A stretch of 64,000 nucleotides of DNA, taken from contig CAUJNA010003298.1 of the NCBI GenBank assembly GCA_963377175.1, positions 355,001 through 419,000 on the forward strand. Reading direction: 5' to 3'. This DNA is from Effrenium voratum. Its lineage: Eukaryota; Sar; Dinophyceae; Suessiales; Symbiodiniaceae. Shown piece by piece: positions 1 to 11,636 of this stretch. Made by a program: the position numbers and the translations under genes. Numbering within the stretch: the stretch's first letter is position 1; every line of letters begins with the position of its first letter. The notes under the pieces were generated by a model. It was not told where the DNA came from and searched no databases. It saw only the letters and a program-made list of their open reading frames with translations.

Positions 1-486
1 ATTTTAGTGGTGAGACAATGCGTTCTTGATGAACGGTGTATTCCGGATTTGCATCCCCCCCAGAAAGTCAAGAAGAGCTAAGGGAAAACGAACCCATTGC
101 CTGAGACCATTCATTGATTCACTGTTCTTGCACGGTTTGCTGGTTTTCAATCTTTGTTCAGTTGTGCACAGCGTACTATAAGCATGGGTAGACTAATATT
201 GTGAGACTCAGCGGGCTGCACATTGCAGGCGACCGAATGTTCATCATGAACCTCGGCAGTGCCACCATCAAGGCTCGAGCCCACAGCATTCCGCTGCATC
301 GGTAGAGCCGTGCTTTTTATGCTGAGACGCCTGAGCCCCGCGCTCTGAAACATGTTCCTCGAAGCCCTGAATAAAAGATATGGGTTTGGAACATTGTCGA
401 TTGCAGATGAAAAAGAGCAAGACAATTACACATCACAGACCACTGCCAGTCGCGGATTGCCTTTTTTGCAATACCGCTTGCCCAAC

Positions 487-577
487 TTTTGTCAGGGTAC
501 ACATTGCTTTTGCGGTTTTGAAGGGGGGACAACAGGAAATCCCAAACTGGAGGGACCCTAAACAAAGACACACCCAT
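487..577 (+). mobile_element. Family B miniature element, degenerate copy
   Basis: It has the family's internal GGTTTTGAAGG box and the right end GGGACCC followed by AAAGACACACCC. The left inverted repeat is reduced to GGGTACA. Confidence 0.5.
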
Positions 578-1323
578 AATCGAAACAGCTGCGTATTGTT
601 TGCTCCGTAAGATCCTGTCCTTGCGGGCTCAGGCTTGCACACGAGAGTGAAAGAGCCCTAAGCAGGGCTAGCGTCTACCCCCGTTTGCCCCCTAATTGCC
701 CTCAGAACCCGATTTGAGATCTTTTTGATTGTACTCATATTTGATATTTTTGATTGTACTCATGTTTGAGTTTTGTTTTTCCCCCCCGAAGAGAAACAAA
801 AGGTTTCCTACCCGGTGTTGAAAGCTTCATATTTGGAGACAAACCAATGTATTTTACAAGCACTTAACTGCGCAGCCTGCTTTTCAGAAGGGGATACATC
901 TCCACGTGGCAGCAAAATCAATGGGCATCCACCCCACTGGACTCCCCAGTTCAGTCACCCCCTGGTGCAGCGATGTTGAAAGAGGATGTGTAAGTCAAAT
1001 ATGTCATCAGAGCTTCCAGGAATCCAACTGTTTTTGTGCACCATACATGGTCAAACTTGGCAACCTGGTAGGTTCAACGGTTTGCTTTTCTTTCGGTCTT
1101 CCCTATGTTCACCTTCATTCAGGAGAGAATCCTTTCCGCACGGGTTGTGGGTCTTGCCCGGCATCGATTGTCATGTTTACCCTCGGAAGTGACACTCAGG
1201 GCGTGTGAAAGACATTGAAAGACAATATCTTACAATGCTGACACTTGTGCACTTCCATGGTTGGCACAAGAGTAAAGGGATGCTGGGGGCATGATTTTGA
1301 CTTTGTCTTGCGGGTGTCAAAGT

Positions 1324-1439
1324 GGCTGTGGGTCAAAACCAATGCTACCATTTTGGGGTAGGTGCACCACCCATTTTGGAACCTATTTTAGTGGGGATTG
1401 GGATGTTCACTGGGGGTATGGGCCATTGACCCATGGCCA
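1324..1439 (+). mobile_element. Family A miniature inverted-repeat element
   Basis: It starts GGCTGTGGGTCAAAA and ends TTGACCCATGGCC, forming terminal inverted repeats. The interior carries the family core GGGGTAGGTGCACCACCC and GGGGATTGGGATGTTCACTG, nearly identical to the copies near 8.6, 39.9 and 49.2 kb. No coding capacity. Confidence 0.85.
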
Positions 1440-1513
1440 AGTCAGAAACTGGGGCTTGTTTCTCTTTGACCTACCAATTGGGGTGAGGCCCGGCACGCGG
1501 CAGCTAGATCCAG

Positions 1514-1573
1514 GGGTCAGAAAGAATTCGGAGCCTGCGCCGCGCTGCTGGGATTCTCCCGGGAATTTCAGAG
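1514..1573 (+). CDS. Candidate internal exon, unknown protein
   Basis: A 60-nt phase-0 exon lies between an acceptor (ATCCAG, then GGG) and a donor (GAG, then GTTGTT). It would encode GSERIRSLRRAAGILPGISE, which is basic and possibly helical. Another frame across the segment is also open, so frame is not certain. I recognise no family. Its closing phase does not match the next good exon at 8079, so any link to that gene needs exons between them. Confidence 0.4.
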
Positions 1574-2571
1574 GTTGTTCGGTGGTTACAAGGGTGTCTG
1601 TCTTTTTTGAGGATTCGGACGCCAAAATATTGTGGTTTTAGTTTTGGTTTCCGCTGAAAGCACCAAACAAAAGGGGAGTTCCTTAAAACAAAAAAACAAC
1701 CACCCACAAGGGCCCTTGGCTGGTCACTCACACGCCGATTTGCTTGTTGTTTGTTTTCTCCAAGGGATTGGAGTCGACTGAGTCTTGGGTGGTTTGTTTG
1801 TCAGCGGCTCCTGTTGCCATTGTCGAAAGAATCATCTCAGGGAGACACGGGCAGGGTGTACAAGTTATCCCACGTCTCCAAATCCAAGATCTTGAGCTTT
1901 GCTGGCTGCAAAACGCGGAGGCGCTCAGCCTGAGGTGACCATGGAAACCCGGGATGACCACATTTACAGGGGGCTAGATAAATGGGGGGGCGGGCGTTCA
2001 AGAAAGGAACCAGGCTGTATTTAGAAAAATTGGGGGCTTTAACGGCCCGCCCTGGAATGACTCCAGCTTCTGGATCCATCGTTGTGGGAAATGGGGTTTT
2101 AGGTCCACTTGTTGTACCAACGGGATCCCCTTTAAAACAATAAGGAAGTCATGGAAATCAACAACATTGGTATATGGGTAAAAAGTGGACGGCTCACAAT
2201 TCCCCTATCCACATAAACTGAATCGTGCCATTTGCCTTTACCCAACAGTAAGAGGTGTGCACATCCAAGGATAACAAACGGGAAATGGTTATAAGTTATA
2301 TGTATATAAATACATTATTGTTTATTCACAGCCAGTGCGTCAACTGTTGGAATCCAAGATACACCATTCACACCCAGTGCGTCAACCCTGGGAATCCAAG
2401 ATTCCAATATTTGTTTTTTCCACAACCATAGATCCTGGGTCGATACCGATCGCGCTCTAGGTGACCAAGCAGAGCGTGATGCAGATTCGAGGGGGGTACG
2501 GGAAGCCCAGAGAGCTCTCGAAACCGCGGGGTTTCCCGCGGCAACGGGTCCCGCCCCCCCCCCCGAAAATG

Positions 2572-2673
2572 GTTTCTCCTTTTGTTGGCTACCCGTTTTG
2601 GGGTTGGTTTCAAGGGAAGCCAAAGGGAAACCCTCCATGAAAAACATGGTGGGTCCTTTAAAAAGACACCCAA
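2572..2673 (+). mobile_element. Family B miniature element
   Basis: The internal fold-back is GGTTTC...GGGAAACC and the right end is GGGTCCTTTAAAAAGACACCC. The left terminus is eroded. Confidence 0.55.
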
Positions 2674-4110
2674 ATTCACATGGACCCCCAAACGAGGGCT
2701 CCTGATGTTTCGAATCCTAGGCATGGGTTTTGTGTCGTGGTTCCATGTACAGGGGTGGCAACGCACGATTGTCAGTTAAGCCAAAAGCTAAATTGAAAAG
2801 GCCGAATCCGAATTGGCTTTCTTACAAATAAAGTTACAAACCAAAAGTTGGGACATGGCCAGCATCCGCCCCAGGTCATTGTTTTCGGGCGGGGGGTACA
2901 CATAAGGAACCCTGTAGCCGTTGTTAAGGGAAACCAACAGGAAGCCTCTTTGTCTTACTGTAAGCCCCTAGTCGACTGAGCTACAAGACCCGCAGTTTGC
3001 ATTTGCTTGGCGGCACCCACGGGGGAAGGGAGCATGATGGAGTGGTTCAGTGGCAAGCATCAGTCAATGTGTGGCCCAGCGTATGGCTACAGCGAATCCC
3101 GAAGGCGACCTGTTATAAATGCTCGCCCTTGGGTTGACATTTTTGGTCCAGGCTCATGTTGATTTTTATTATTGTTCATGTTAAATTAGACTAAATACGA
3201 AGCATATAGTCTGAACATATTGTTTTTGATGTACCCGGGTTGTTGGGCTAAGATTTGCGGTTGTCCTTTTGTTTCCCAGTGGGCAAGTGAGAACTGGCTC
3301 TCCTCCTTGCGCAGACCAACGATTGGACATGGGAAACACCCATGGCAACCTATGAAAGTGTACCTAGGATTCCTCGTATGCCAAACGCCTTCAACACCTT
3401 TCGGAAATATGGCCGGCCAATCCTGAGTGCCGGATTTGCCCAACTAAGGATATCTCTAGGATGCGTGGCATTGAGTGCCCGAAACTTGGACTGGATTCTG
3501 AGATATGGCTTTGTTTTTTTCTCGGCTTTGCCACAGCATCAAAAGGGCTTTCCAATTATAGGAAAGTCGATTTCCCATGCACTCAGTGATGCACAGTGCT
3601 GGGGTACGCCCCTGAAAAGTGCATCTTCCATGCATGAAATTAGGAAGCAATACATGGGGGCACTTCTTTTGGAGTTGGGTTGAGGATTGTGACCATGGCA
3701 CCTTTCCGTACTCTTTCTGCTCAAACCTTGCCAATCAAGTTTCAGAGTCGCAGCTTCCGGGTAAGCAGCTATTAGCCATTTGCGCCTTTTTTGCAGGTCA
3801 CATTTTGGCTTCAACATGATCTGCTCGGACAAGGCCCGCATGTCGCGCATGTGTTTGGTGGTTTCTTGAGGGCCGCACCAGCAGATGCAACGGGGGTTAA
3901 ATACATGCCCTTCCGCGCCTGGAGTGTACCAGCGCACACAAGTTGCATTTCTTTGAGGGTACTTGTTTGTCGTTTTTGACGGCATAAAACAATTTCGGAT
4001 TTGAGACATTCCATTTCATGCTTCTATCCTGCTGCTATCTTGAGACAATTTCATGTGATGCTTGTACCGTTGCTTGCTTGTTGTAATCTGTCAGCCAGTT
4101 AAATGGGTTC

Positions 4111-4175
4111 GAGCTCCGCGATTTGGGGGCACGACGAGCTTACTATGATGTAGGTTCTTTACTTGGGGACCCAAT
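4111..4175 (+). repeat. Family H dispersed repeat
   Basis: It begins GAGCTC and contains GATGTAGGTTCTTTACTTGG, matching copies near 20.43, 57.43 and 62.40 kb, whose core reads ACGTAGGTCC(T)CTACTTGG. Confidence 0.5.
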
Positions 4176-4993
4176 TTGTTTGTTAGCAGGTTTTGGACAT
4201 ATTGCAACAATTGCACATGTGTGTATAGCTTGGAAATAAGTCTAAGAACTACAAACTGTTCCATGCCGCAGTCGCGAAATGCCACATAGCTCATGAATGT
4301 GGATTTGGTCTGAAGGGAGAAGGATACTGTTTTGCCGTTTTGGAAAAGACCCTCATATACTCCCACTACTTATAAGCGATTTAAGTGGCACACGCTTTTT
4401 TTCTTTTTGTGGATGTGCGGGTTGCTTGTGACGGGAGTCCAGGCAGATTGTTCCGCTGGGCACCAGCGGCGCCCTTTTGCGTGTTTTGAAGGCAGTTGCC
4501 TTCATGGTTTGCTTGGAATGAGATTATAGAAGTGACAAGGGAATGGACGACTTTGGTATTTTCACACACACACATTTGCCAACCCGAACTGAGCCAACAT
4601 CCGATGGCCGCTGGACAAGTAGACAACAGTTGGTATCTTGACAGTTGCCTTGATCGCCGTACTTCCACATCAAAAAGGTCCAAACGGTGCTTTTCCGAAT
4701 CTGCCCAACAAAGATTTGACTTTTTGGTTTTCGAGTTTTGCTCCATTTTCAGTGGGCGAAAAAGACAAATTGTTTACCTTTGGGGGTCCAATCTGCACCA
4801 GCTGAAAATTACAGAAGCTTACGCAGACTTTGCGACCAGGGTTGGCTTGTAGCAAGTTGAACCCCAACCCCGCTATGATACTTCTGATCGACGGAACTTT
4901 CAACCGAGGATGTAGACCAGTGAAGCACCATGCGCGGAGGCACAGAGGCGTTGGCGTTTGAAACGCCAAAAAGCCCTTGGCACTTCTCTGACA

Positions 4994-5104
4994 AATGGGT
5001 GTGTTTTTTTTGTGAAGCTTGGATCCACTAAAGGTCTTTTGTTTTCCTTTGGGTTTCCCTTTGCAAGCAACCTCAGAAGGGGAAGCCTCACAAAAGACAC
5101 TTTC
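4994..5104 (-). mobile_element. Family B miniature element, both ends present
   Basis: It begins ATGGGTGTGTTTTTTTTGTG and ends CCTCACAAAAGACACTTTCC, an imperfect inverted repeat. The interior has TTTTCCTTTGGGTTTCCC. Confidence 0.65.
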
Positions 5105-5540
5105 CAAATAGGCACCAATGCGGGTCCCAGGACAGCGGCAGAAGCTCTGTTGGGATTGGGGGGGGTGCTTGGAGGGGGTGCCGAGCCATGGATTCCCTAC
5201 ATCCGGCAAGCCAACGACAATGCCGGCTCGGAGTTGTCTTTGTTTGACTTTAGATGAGCAAAGGCCTTCGTCGGCAACGAATGGGTGGCATCTCGTCTAT
5301 GACATTATGAAGATATCCTGTGTTTGGGCTTGTGTTGAAGGGAACCTATGGAATCATTTTCAGGGTTCCAAAATCCATGTATGTGTCGTTTGGAAGGCTA
5401 TCCTTTTTAAGTGCAACAGGAAACTACCCATTCTCGGGGGAGCATTTTGACGCATATCCATTTTGAGACAACCCAGTCCTGCAATGCGTAGGAGCGGTAC
5501 ACGATGACCATCACCACCGACACCATGCCGGGCATCCAAG

Positions 5541-5585
5541 GGTTCGTTCGCTGTCGCTGGGGCCGTCGGCTTTGCCGGGCGCAAG
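5541..5585 (+). CDS. Candidate short exon, hydrophobic
   Basis: A 45-nt phase-0 segment lies between an acceptor (CCAAG then GG) and a GC donor (CGCAAG then GCCTTTGG). It reads GSFAVAGAVGFAGRK, Ala/Gly/Val-rich and membrane-like or transit-like. It is too short to assign. The AG|G acceptor and GC donor match the better-supported exons in this window. Confidence 0.3.
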
Positions 5586-5866
5586 GCCTTTGGTGCTAAA
5601 CAACCTATCCCCTAATCATGGGATAAAGGAGCGATTTTTTCCTAGGCCTCCCCCCCCCAGCCCTGGTGCAGGACACCTCTCTTTAAGGCACACCTCGCGC
5701 GTATAAATCAATCCACGACCTTACCTGGTGACCTCGTATGTGTTTAATGGGAAGCCATGAGAAACCAAAAGTTTTGGGGCTCCAATGTTGAAACCCATGT
5801 GTTGTATATACAGTAAGTCTTTAGAGTGAGACTCTCTAACCGCCGTTTGGCGCCTTGGTCGGGCAG

Positions 5867-5932
5867 GGCAGCGCGAAGGCATCGCCTTTTGTCACCGCCG
5901 TCCCGTTGCCTCGCTGCCCTGCCCCCGTCCGG
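5867..5932 (+). CDS. Candidate internal exon, unknown protein
   Basis: A 66-nt phase-0 exon has acceptor GGGCAG then GGC, and donor CGG then GTTGGT. It would encode GSAKASPFVTAVPLPRCPAPVR in two overlapping halves of ordinary composition. A second frame is open and equally GC-rich, and the opposite strand is open too, so strand and frame are tentative. Confidence 0.35.
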
Positions 5933-8078
5933 GTTGGTAGAGGCAAAAGGCATGAAAGTGGAAAGGGCAAAGCAAACCATCTCCCATACTTTCGCTTTGT
6001 TGCGCCGGTTCCCTCCAAGACCCCACCCTCCCGCTGCCCTCCGGGCAACAAAGAGAGGAGTAAATACAGGACAAAAGCAAGAAGCCTGAGACAGACACCT
6101 GTCCTTGGGAAATCTCATTGAGGGGACCCCGTAAAACCGTAAATTCTCTGAGAAGCAACCCTGCCCCGAGTGAGCTCGATAGTACGAAAGTACTTGCATA
6201 AATGCTCTTGAATGCCAAGCAAGAGCAAAACCATTTGTTGTAATTCCTTGGAGTGAGAAATGTCAGGCATCTCATAATTTGGCACACCTGCGAGTGTGCA
6301 GTCCTGGAACGTGCGATGCTTTACGCCCGAGATTTGTTTGAGTGTTTTCCGAAATAGGGTCTAAGGGGCGTCCCTGTGTTTGTTGTATGCGTATTAACGC
6401 GTGACATGTGTACAAATGAAGTGATCTGAGTTCACGTGTTCATTTAATTTGGGCGGCTTTCCGTTTTCAACTAAAGAGTCCTGTCCAGAGACGTCATGTG
6501 TATTCAGTTTCTTGAATCTACAGTGGAGTGTTGATAGCTTCCAGGAGTGTACGACAACAGGTACAATCAATGGCTGAGTCGAAGCATTGATCTTTTGGCC
6601 AATTAGCATGTGTTCAGCGGGAAGCACATCAAAATGCGAAGATCTTGAAAGGAGGCAACCAATGACAAGCCTCAACGTCGAAGCTTTGGGAAAAGCACTG
6701 TGTTCGGTCCATGAGTCTCGAGTCCACGTCAGGTGCCAGGTGTTGGTTATCACCCGGCTGGGGATCCTAGCCGTTGGAGGTGCGAACATTTCCCGCTCGA
6801 GTGACCGTGAGAATGAGAGTTTTGGGGGCCGTTTCTGGCAAACTCATCCAACCGAAGTATTAGAATGTGTATATATATATAGTAGAGATGTTGCTGAAAA
6901 TTCTGACTTGTACCCTCGTACTCTGTTTTGTTTTAAGATTTGGAGTAAGCCATCCACCAGGTATCGTTGTATTGAGACATCGGTTTCTTGATTCACTTTC
7001 AACATTTTGGGCAACGTGGCATCTGGAGCCTTACACCCTCTACACGGAAAGCACTCGCAGGGAGGGGTCCTCCCTGTCCTTTGGTCTCTGGGCTTGCCTC
7101 TTGCGATGCGTCCGTGACGAGAAACAGATGCCCTTAGCTTGAGGTGCCCTCTTCGTAAGACATGACTTCACCACGACCAAGTGACCCTTCTGGGTGAAGG
7201 GAGTCTTTCACATGGAACCCTTGAGCGGTTGGCCAGATCCCCTTAATGCAAAACACATGCAACTGGACATTTGCCTCGGTTTGTGGATGGTTTACTTGCG
7301 TGGAGACAACTGTAGTGGACTATCCTGAAAATCAATTGGTGCCGAGGTTCTCCTTTTGTACTCATCACCTGCATGCTGCACTCAGCATTGACCCCAGAAG
7401 AACTTGGACTTTGAGACTCAGCCGTTCTTTGTGGGAACCTCGTTTTGCTGGGTCTTTCGGGGCAACCACCGGGAAAACAGCACTTCTTCCAGGTCCCCGA
7501 ATGCTAGAGGCAAACCCTCAATGGTGATGCGCTCAACGCGTCCTTGATGATTCTCTACCAGCAATGTGGGTGTGATTGTTGGGGTATCCTTCTTTGGGTT
7601 GCTTCAGAGGGGGTACCCGATGCAACACACATGAAGCAGGTGCCCCAAGATGTCCGACAGCCACGGAGATCCCCGAGTTGCCCAAATTTGACCGCTATGG
7701 CTGGCTATGATTGTTGGGGAGTTAGGAGCAGAGCACAAAAATCGTCAAAGCACCGACATTCATGCCGAGAAGGGGTGGAAGTCATGCGTCCAAAAAAAAA
7801 GTCTGTTGCACTGTGGCTTCAGCAAGGTTCACCCAGACCTCCGGGGCCCGTCTTTCTTTTGTGTTTGGTGGGGAGGCGTTTGCGCTAACATCGAGTACCA
7901 AACAAAGGAGGTGGGATTTGTTCATGGACATCTGCATACGTGTCAAGGGAGAACCCTATAAATATAATTCAACACACGCACACCAACTTGAGGTTTGGAG
8001 GTGGAACCAACTGGCTGAGGTCAGAAAACCCGGTCGCTTGGCCGAAAGATATCTCGCACATTTTTTGGGTCGCAGCAG
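5933..8078. other. Long intronic or intergenic stretch
   Basis: No exon meets the splice-site and composition criteria. It includes a short TA repeat near 6870. The open frame 6587-6991 (plus) looks fortuitous. Confidence 0.45.
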
Positions 8079-8146
8079 CGAGGTCCAGCTACCAGCACGC
8101 CCTCAGCAAGTATCCGGAGATGAAGGATGTGGCCAAACACCTGGAG
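8079..8146 (+). CDS. Unknown helical protein, exon a
   Basis: First recognised exon of the gene that ends at 14,012. The acceptor is GCAGCAG; two leading bases complete a split codon, and the exon ends in phase 0 at CTGGAG before a GC donor. It encodes RSSYQHALSKYPEMKDVAKHLE in two halves, polar and probably helical. It joins in frame to the exon at 8764. Upstream exons were not securely found. No family recognised. Confidence 0.65.
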
Positions 8147-8575
8147 GCGCCACCAGTTTCATTTTTCCCTTTGGTGTGAGGGTGATGTAAAATGTTGCAC
8201 GGTGTGACGGTGACGTAGGATTTACATCCAGTTTCCACTTCTTTGCTCGAGGTGTGTGTGACCCTTGGCAACCTGGTTTACTTAAATTTCCATGATTGCC
8301 CAGCCTTTTTGCCACTATATACCCACTATAGAAAGTGCCTACCTCGTTTCCCGGGGGTGGAAATTGTCTTTGGCAGTCTTTGGAGACATGTGGAAAGTTG
8401 GGTTCTTCGTCGTGCCACTTGTTGATACCAAGGTTCTTCTTTTTAGAAAGGGTAGGGGAATGCCGGGGGGTGTAAGAAACCCTATTTTGAGACCAGCCCG
8501 AGCTTGCATTTGCTTCTGATCGTTTTGCTCAGTTCCCACCCCCAGAATCTGCCCCTTGTTCCATATCCCCAATAT

Positions 8576-8689
8576 GGCTGTGGGTCAAAACCCATTGTAC
8601 CATTTTGGGGTAGGTGCACCACCCATTTTAGTCTATTTTAACGGAGATTGGGATGTTCACTGGGGGTACGGGATTTTGACCCATGGCCA
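8576..8689 (+). mobile_element. Family A miniature inverted-repeat element
   Basis: The ends GGCTGTGGGTCAAAA and TTTTGACCCATGGCC pair as inverted repeats. It lies inside the intron between the exons at 8079 and 8764, 74 bp before the next exon, so it is an intron-resident copy. Confidence 0.85.
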
Positions 8690-8763
8690 GATCCCCAACA
8701 TGGGTGAATTACCATTTGCCATGGGAGCCCCGGGTCAGTTCCCACCCCGGATCTGTTGCAAAG

Positions 8764-8829
8764 GCGCAGGAGCGGTCGCGAGAGCGCAAGCAGTTCGCGA
8801 GCTTCATGAAGCTGGCCGCGGTTCTCAGT
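8764..8829 (+). CDS. Unknown helical protein, exon b
   Basis: A 66-nt exon in phase 0 at both ends. The acceptor is TTGCAAAG followed by GCG (AG|G type), and the donor is a GC at AGT|GCGCGA. It reads AQERSRERKQFASFMK then LAAVLS, a charged helix running into a hydrophobic stretch. Joined to the next exon it gives the smooth sequence LAAVLS-ALRDGML. The same frame stays open downstream to 8933, so the GC donor is inferred from the in-frame join. Confidence 0.65.
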
Positions 8830-8883
8830 GCGCGAAGTCCATTTGCGGCAACGCAACCGGGAGAAAGCTTCGGGGCATGGGCA

Positions 8884-8998
8884 TATATGGTTGTTGTTGG
8901 GAAACATTTTGCATTGTTGCTTATTGTGGTTTAGTGGTTGAAATCCAACCACTGAACTGCTAAATTTGAATTGTTGCTCCCCTTCCAACGTCAACCAA
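8884..8998 (+). repeat. Family F dispersed repeat, copy 1
   Basis: It shares about 110 bp with 42801-42911, including TTGCTTATTGTG, ACTGCTAAA and GCTCCCCTTCCA(A/G)CGTCAACC. An internal hairpin, AGTGGTTG-AAAT-CCAACCACT, lies near 8935. The 42.8-kb copy ends close to a coding exon. Confidence 0.6.
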
Positions 8999-9172
8999 GC
9001 ATAGGTGTCCCTTTTAGGTTCGTTTGGCTAGAAATTCAAGGCACTAGATGCTTGTTCCTCCCAGTTACCAGGGTAATTTATTGTAAACGCTTCGCGTTGC
9101 CCGCCTCGGCCAGAATGCTTTTGGCTGGCTTTGAGGTACAGTGTTTTGGCTTGCCTTAAAGTGTTGTGTTTC

Positions 9173-9293
9173 TGAGTGAGTGAGTGAGTGAGTGAGTGAG
9201 TGAGTGAGTGAGTGAGTGAGTGAGTGAGTGAGTGAGTGAGTGAGTGAGTGAGTGAGTGAGTGAGTGAGTGAGTGAGTGAGTGAGTGAGTGAGT
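9173..9293 (+). repeat. (TGAG)n microsatellite
   Basis: About 30 nearly perfect tandem copies of a 4-bp unit. The minus strand is open throughout as a Thr-His-Ser-Leu repeat, an artefact of a 4-mer read in all frames. Confidence 0.97.
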
Positions 9294-9435
9294 CGGCACC
9301 GAAATACGCGAGCTGGCTTCCAAGATAGTGGGTGGGCGCATGTTCGCGTGTTTCTACAGAAGTAGACAGAACAAGAGCGCAGGGCAGATAGCCACAGAAG
9401 GGCAGTGGACTGCGGCCAAGCGAAGTTTGAGGGAA

Positions 9436-9552
9436 TAGATTTGACTGGTTTGCAGAGAGGAATTTGACCGGTTTCTGTTGGGATTTGACCGGGGTTGGAC
9501 TGGTTTTTAGAGGATTTGACCGGCTTCTAGATAGGAATTGGACCGGGGATGG
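9436..9552 (+). repeat. Degenerate TTTGACCGG tandem repeat
   Basis: Around five copies of a 22-30 bp unit built on (T)TTGACCGG(T)TTCTAGAGGGAA, with drifting spacing. A sixth and seventh copy recur at 10027-10073, about 500 bp downstream. Confidence 0.7.
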
Positions 9553-10079
9553 GGCCTTCCAGAAAGGCGACCGCTAAGGCTCAGGCTAAGGCGTGTTTTT
9601 TCCAAGTGTCAGTCTAGTGTAGCAACGCTTACACATCATTTTCTCTCAACATTTGCGACCTGAAAGCTTACGCCTGTGGGTCTGGGTAGAAAGTCCACGG
9701 GGTCCAGTCCACTCTGTGTTCATGCCACAAGCATAATAAGTATAAGTTAAGCAAGACATGTTACTACTGTTGCTCCTGAAATCCCTGCTGCTTTGGCTTC
9801 GGCTGGTTTATGGCCTATTGGGCAAATACCCGCGTTGTTGGCTCAAGGCTTGGGCGGTTTGTGCATCACTGCCTAGTATGCCGGTCCTAGCCTAAACTTT
9901 ACACAGAAATTTGAAACTTGCGAACTTGCGGCCGCCCTTTCCGGCTTGCGTCATTGACATCGAGCAAAACAACCAAATTTGCATTGGCAGACTGGCATCA
10001 TAAAAGGGACAAGATGTGCTGCGGGGCTTCTAGAGGGGAATTTGACCAGTTTCTCGGGGGGGTTGACCGGTTTCGTGCC

Positions 10080-10634
10080 AACTTAGCCCTGGAAACCCAC
10101 GACCGTTCTGCTTTTTACATCCTTTGTGAAGCCTGGCTTTTGCGCCTTGCAATGAGCACGCTGCGGCTGTGAGCAGCGGCCCTACACATACGGCATGAAG
10201 CTTGAGGCCGGCCCTTTTCGCGAAGCCCTCAGAGCAAGCACGGCGTGTCCCGGAAGGTGCTGGACTTTGGCGCCCAAGCCATCTTGAATGGCAGGGTGTG
10301 CTTGCTTGTCACCCCCGCCAGCATCAAGTTTTTGAGCTTTCTGAACTCTGCAAAAGGGCGAGCAGATATTATTTGTTTGGCGCGCTTGGAGACTGGGTTC
10401 GGCGGCGTGGAGATCCCGGGCTCTGACGTTCTGAAAGTCATCGCCTACCCCGGCAACTACACCTACCAAATGAAACGCTCCCGCCCGCGAAAGTTGGTTC
10501 AGCCTGCTTGCTCGCAAAATGGGGCTACGCCCGACGCCCCACACTGTCTTTTGCTCCTTGTTTTGGAGGATGTGGACTTTCCAAAAACCAAAATGCGCGG
10601 ATTCACTCTGGCCTCAAAAAAAGTACCCCAATAA
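10080..10634 (+). pseudogene. GC-rich coding-like block with frame changes
   Basis: About 550 bp of coding-like composition with no obvious intron. Three plus frames read well in turn: LALETHDRSAFYILCEAWLL ending in a stop at 10170-10172; then EQRPYTYGMKLEAGPFREAL; then KVLDFGAQAILNGRVC and IICLARLETGFGGVEIPG. This fits either a decayed intron-less copy (retrocopy or transposon fragment) with frameshifts, or several tightly packed exons. I recognise no family, and the minus strand is also open here. A decayed copy is my preferred reading, not a proof. Confidence 0.35.
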
Positions 10635-11428
10635 ACATGTACGTGCAAGCATTCCCCAAACCAACCCCCAAACCCACAGTAAGCTAATCCTAAGACCAGC
10701 GCGGCCTACCCTGGCGGGGGGGGGGAGGGGGCGGGGGTCCACGGCCGGGAACATACTTGTGTATGCACATATATATAGAAGTAAACCGGTGGCCGCCATA
10801 TGGTTTCAACGTTTCCCGCAAGGAAAGCAAAAGGGATAGGTACCTCTGAAGTTTAACAACTACCTTCGCATGGTGGTTGACAATCTTGGGTTTTAGCAGA
10901 TGCCTGTTTCTGTGAGCGGCCGAGAATCCCCAAAATATAGTCATCAGTCATGGTTGCATGTGAATCTGGCATCAAGCGACCATAGCCTGAATTCTATTTA
11001 ATGGAATTCTTGGGAACATGCGGATTCCCCGATTCCCGATTCACATTGGCCGTGTGTTTTTTGTTTCTAATGGGTTTGATTGGCCCTGGGCAGGCACCTT
11101 GTTTCCAGGGTTTGCCCTCGAGAGAAGCCTCGCTTTCGAAAAATTGCCGGGCGAGAATCCGAAAGAAAAAGCAGGGTTTTGAGCGAGCCCCGTTTCTGGC
11201 GGCGTGAGTCCAACGAAACAAGGCTCCGAAGTGAAAATGTGCAAGTGTTTCCGAAAGCAAACAATTTTTTGGCGACAATTAAAGCCCTAGATTGGTAAAC
11301 TTGCAGTTCTTTCATTTCCCGTGGAACATTTTTTGTGATTTTGCCAACAGTTTCTTTGTAACCAAGAACCCCCAACTCTTCGCAATAAGTTACCTGCAAA
11401 GCCAAGGGCCCCTCCTTCGGGTTCCGAG

Positions 11429-11469
11429 GTGAAACGCCGACGAGGTTTGCGCTACTTGGTGGAGGCGCG
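11429..11469 (+). CDS. Candidate short exon, basic
   Basis: The acceptor is TTCCGAG then GTG; a possible donor is GCGCG then GTTCGG. It reads VKRRRGLRYLVEA, strongly basic. It lies within the large intron between the exons at 8764 and 13132, whose direct junction is already in phase, so it would be an alternative exon or a false call. Confidence 0.25.
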
Positions 11470-11559
11470 GTTCGGCTCGGTTGGTTGGACACACCCTTGG
11501 GCCTTCGAAACATCTACAAGGACCTCGGCATTGTTGGTTGTAGGCAACATCACAAATGG

Positions 11560-11636
11560 TGTTGTTCCTTTTTGGTTTTGCTTTAGAACCACCAACAAAC
11601 GGGGCAACCCTCAAGAAATGAGACACCCATTTCTTG
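11560..11636 (+). mobile_element. Family B miniature element
   Basis: TGGTTTTGCTTTAGAACCACC is followed by GGGGCAACCCTCAAGAAATG and AGACACCCAT. The left inverted repeat is short. Confidence 0.6.

Larger units (their letters stand above)
1..1513. other. Non-coding stretch, no supported exon
   Basis: I see no exon with both splice sites here. It holds a degenerate family B copy near 487-577 and a good family A element at 1324-1439. The remainder is mixed-composition DNA with short chance open frames. Confidence 0.5.
1574..5540. other. Intronic or intergenic DNA rich in short repeats
   Basis: No supported exon. It contains family B copies at 2572-2673 and 4994-5104, a family H copy at 4111-4175, a C10 run near 2556 and several pyrimidine-rich tracts. 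Open frames such as those at 3539-4009 and 4670-5209 on the minus strand cross repeats and lack coding-like composition. Confidence 0.5.

Noticed and set aside
2940..2995. tRNA-like D-arm on the minus strand (TGTAGCTCAGTCGACTAG)
   Set aside because: No matching anticodon stem-loop or T arm could be folded. A similar string near 44010-44040 also fails.
4670..5209. 179-codon minus-strand frame
   Set aside because: Crosses a family B element and has intron-like composition.
9156..9341. Thr-His-Ser-Leu repeat protein
   Set aside because: Antisense translation of (TGAG)n.
9838..9847. TTGGCTCAAG, matching the 3' end of the dinoflagellate spliced leader
   Set aside because: Only ten bases match and the preceding bases diverge, so chance is likely. 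A longer relic would be needed to call a retrocopied transcript.
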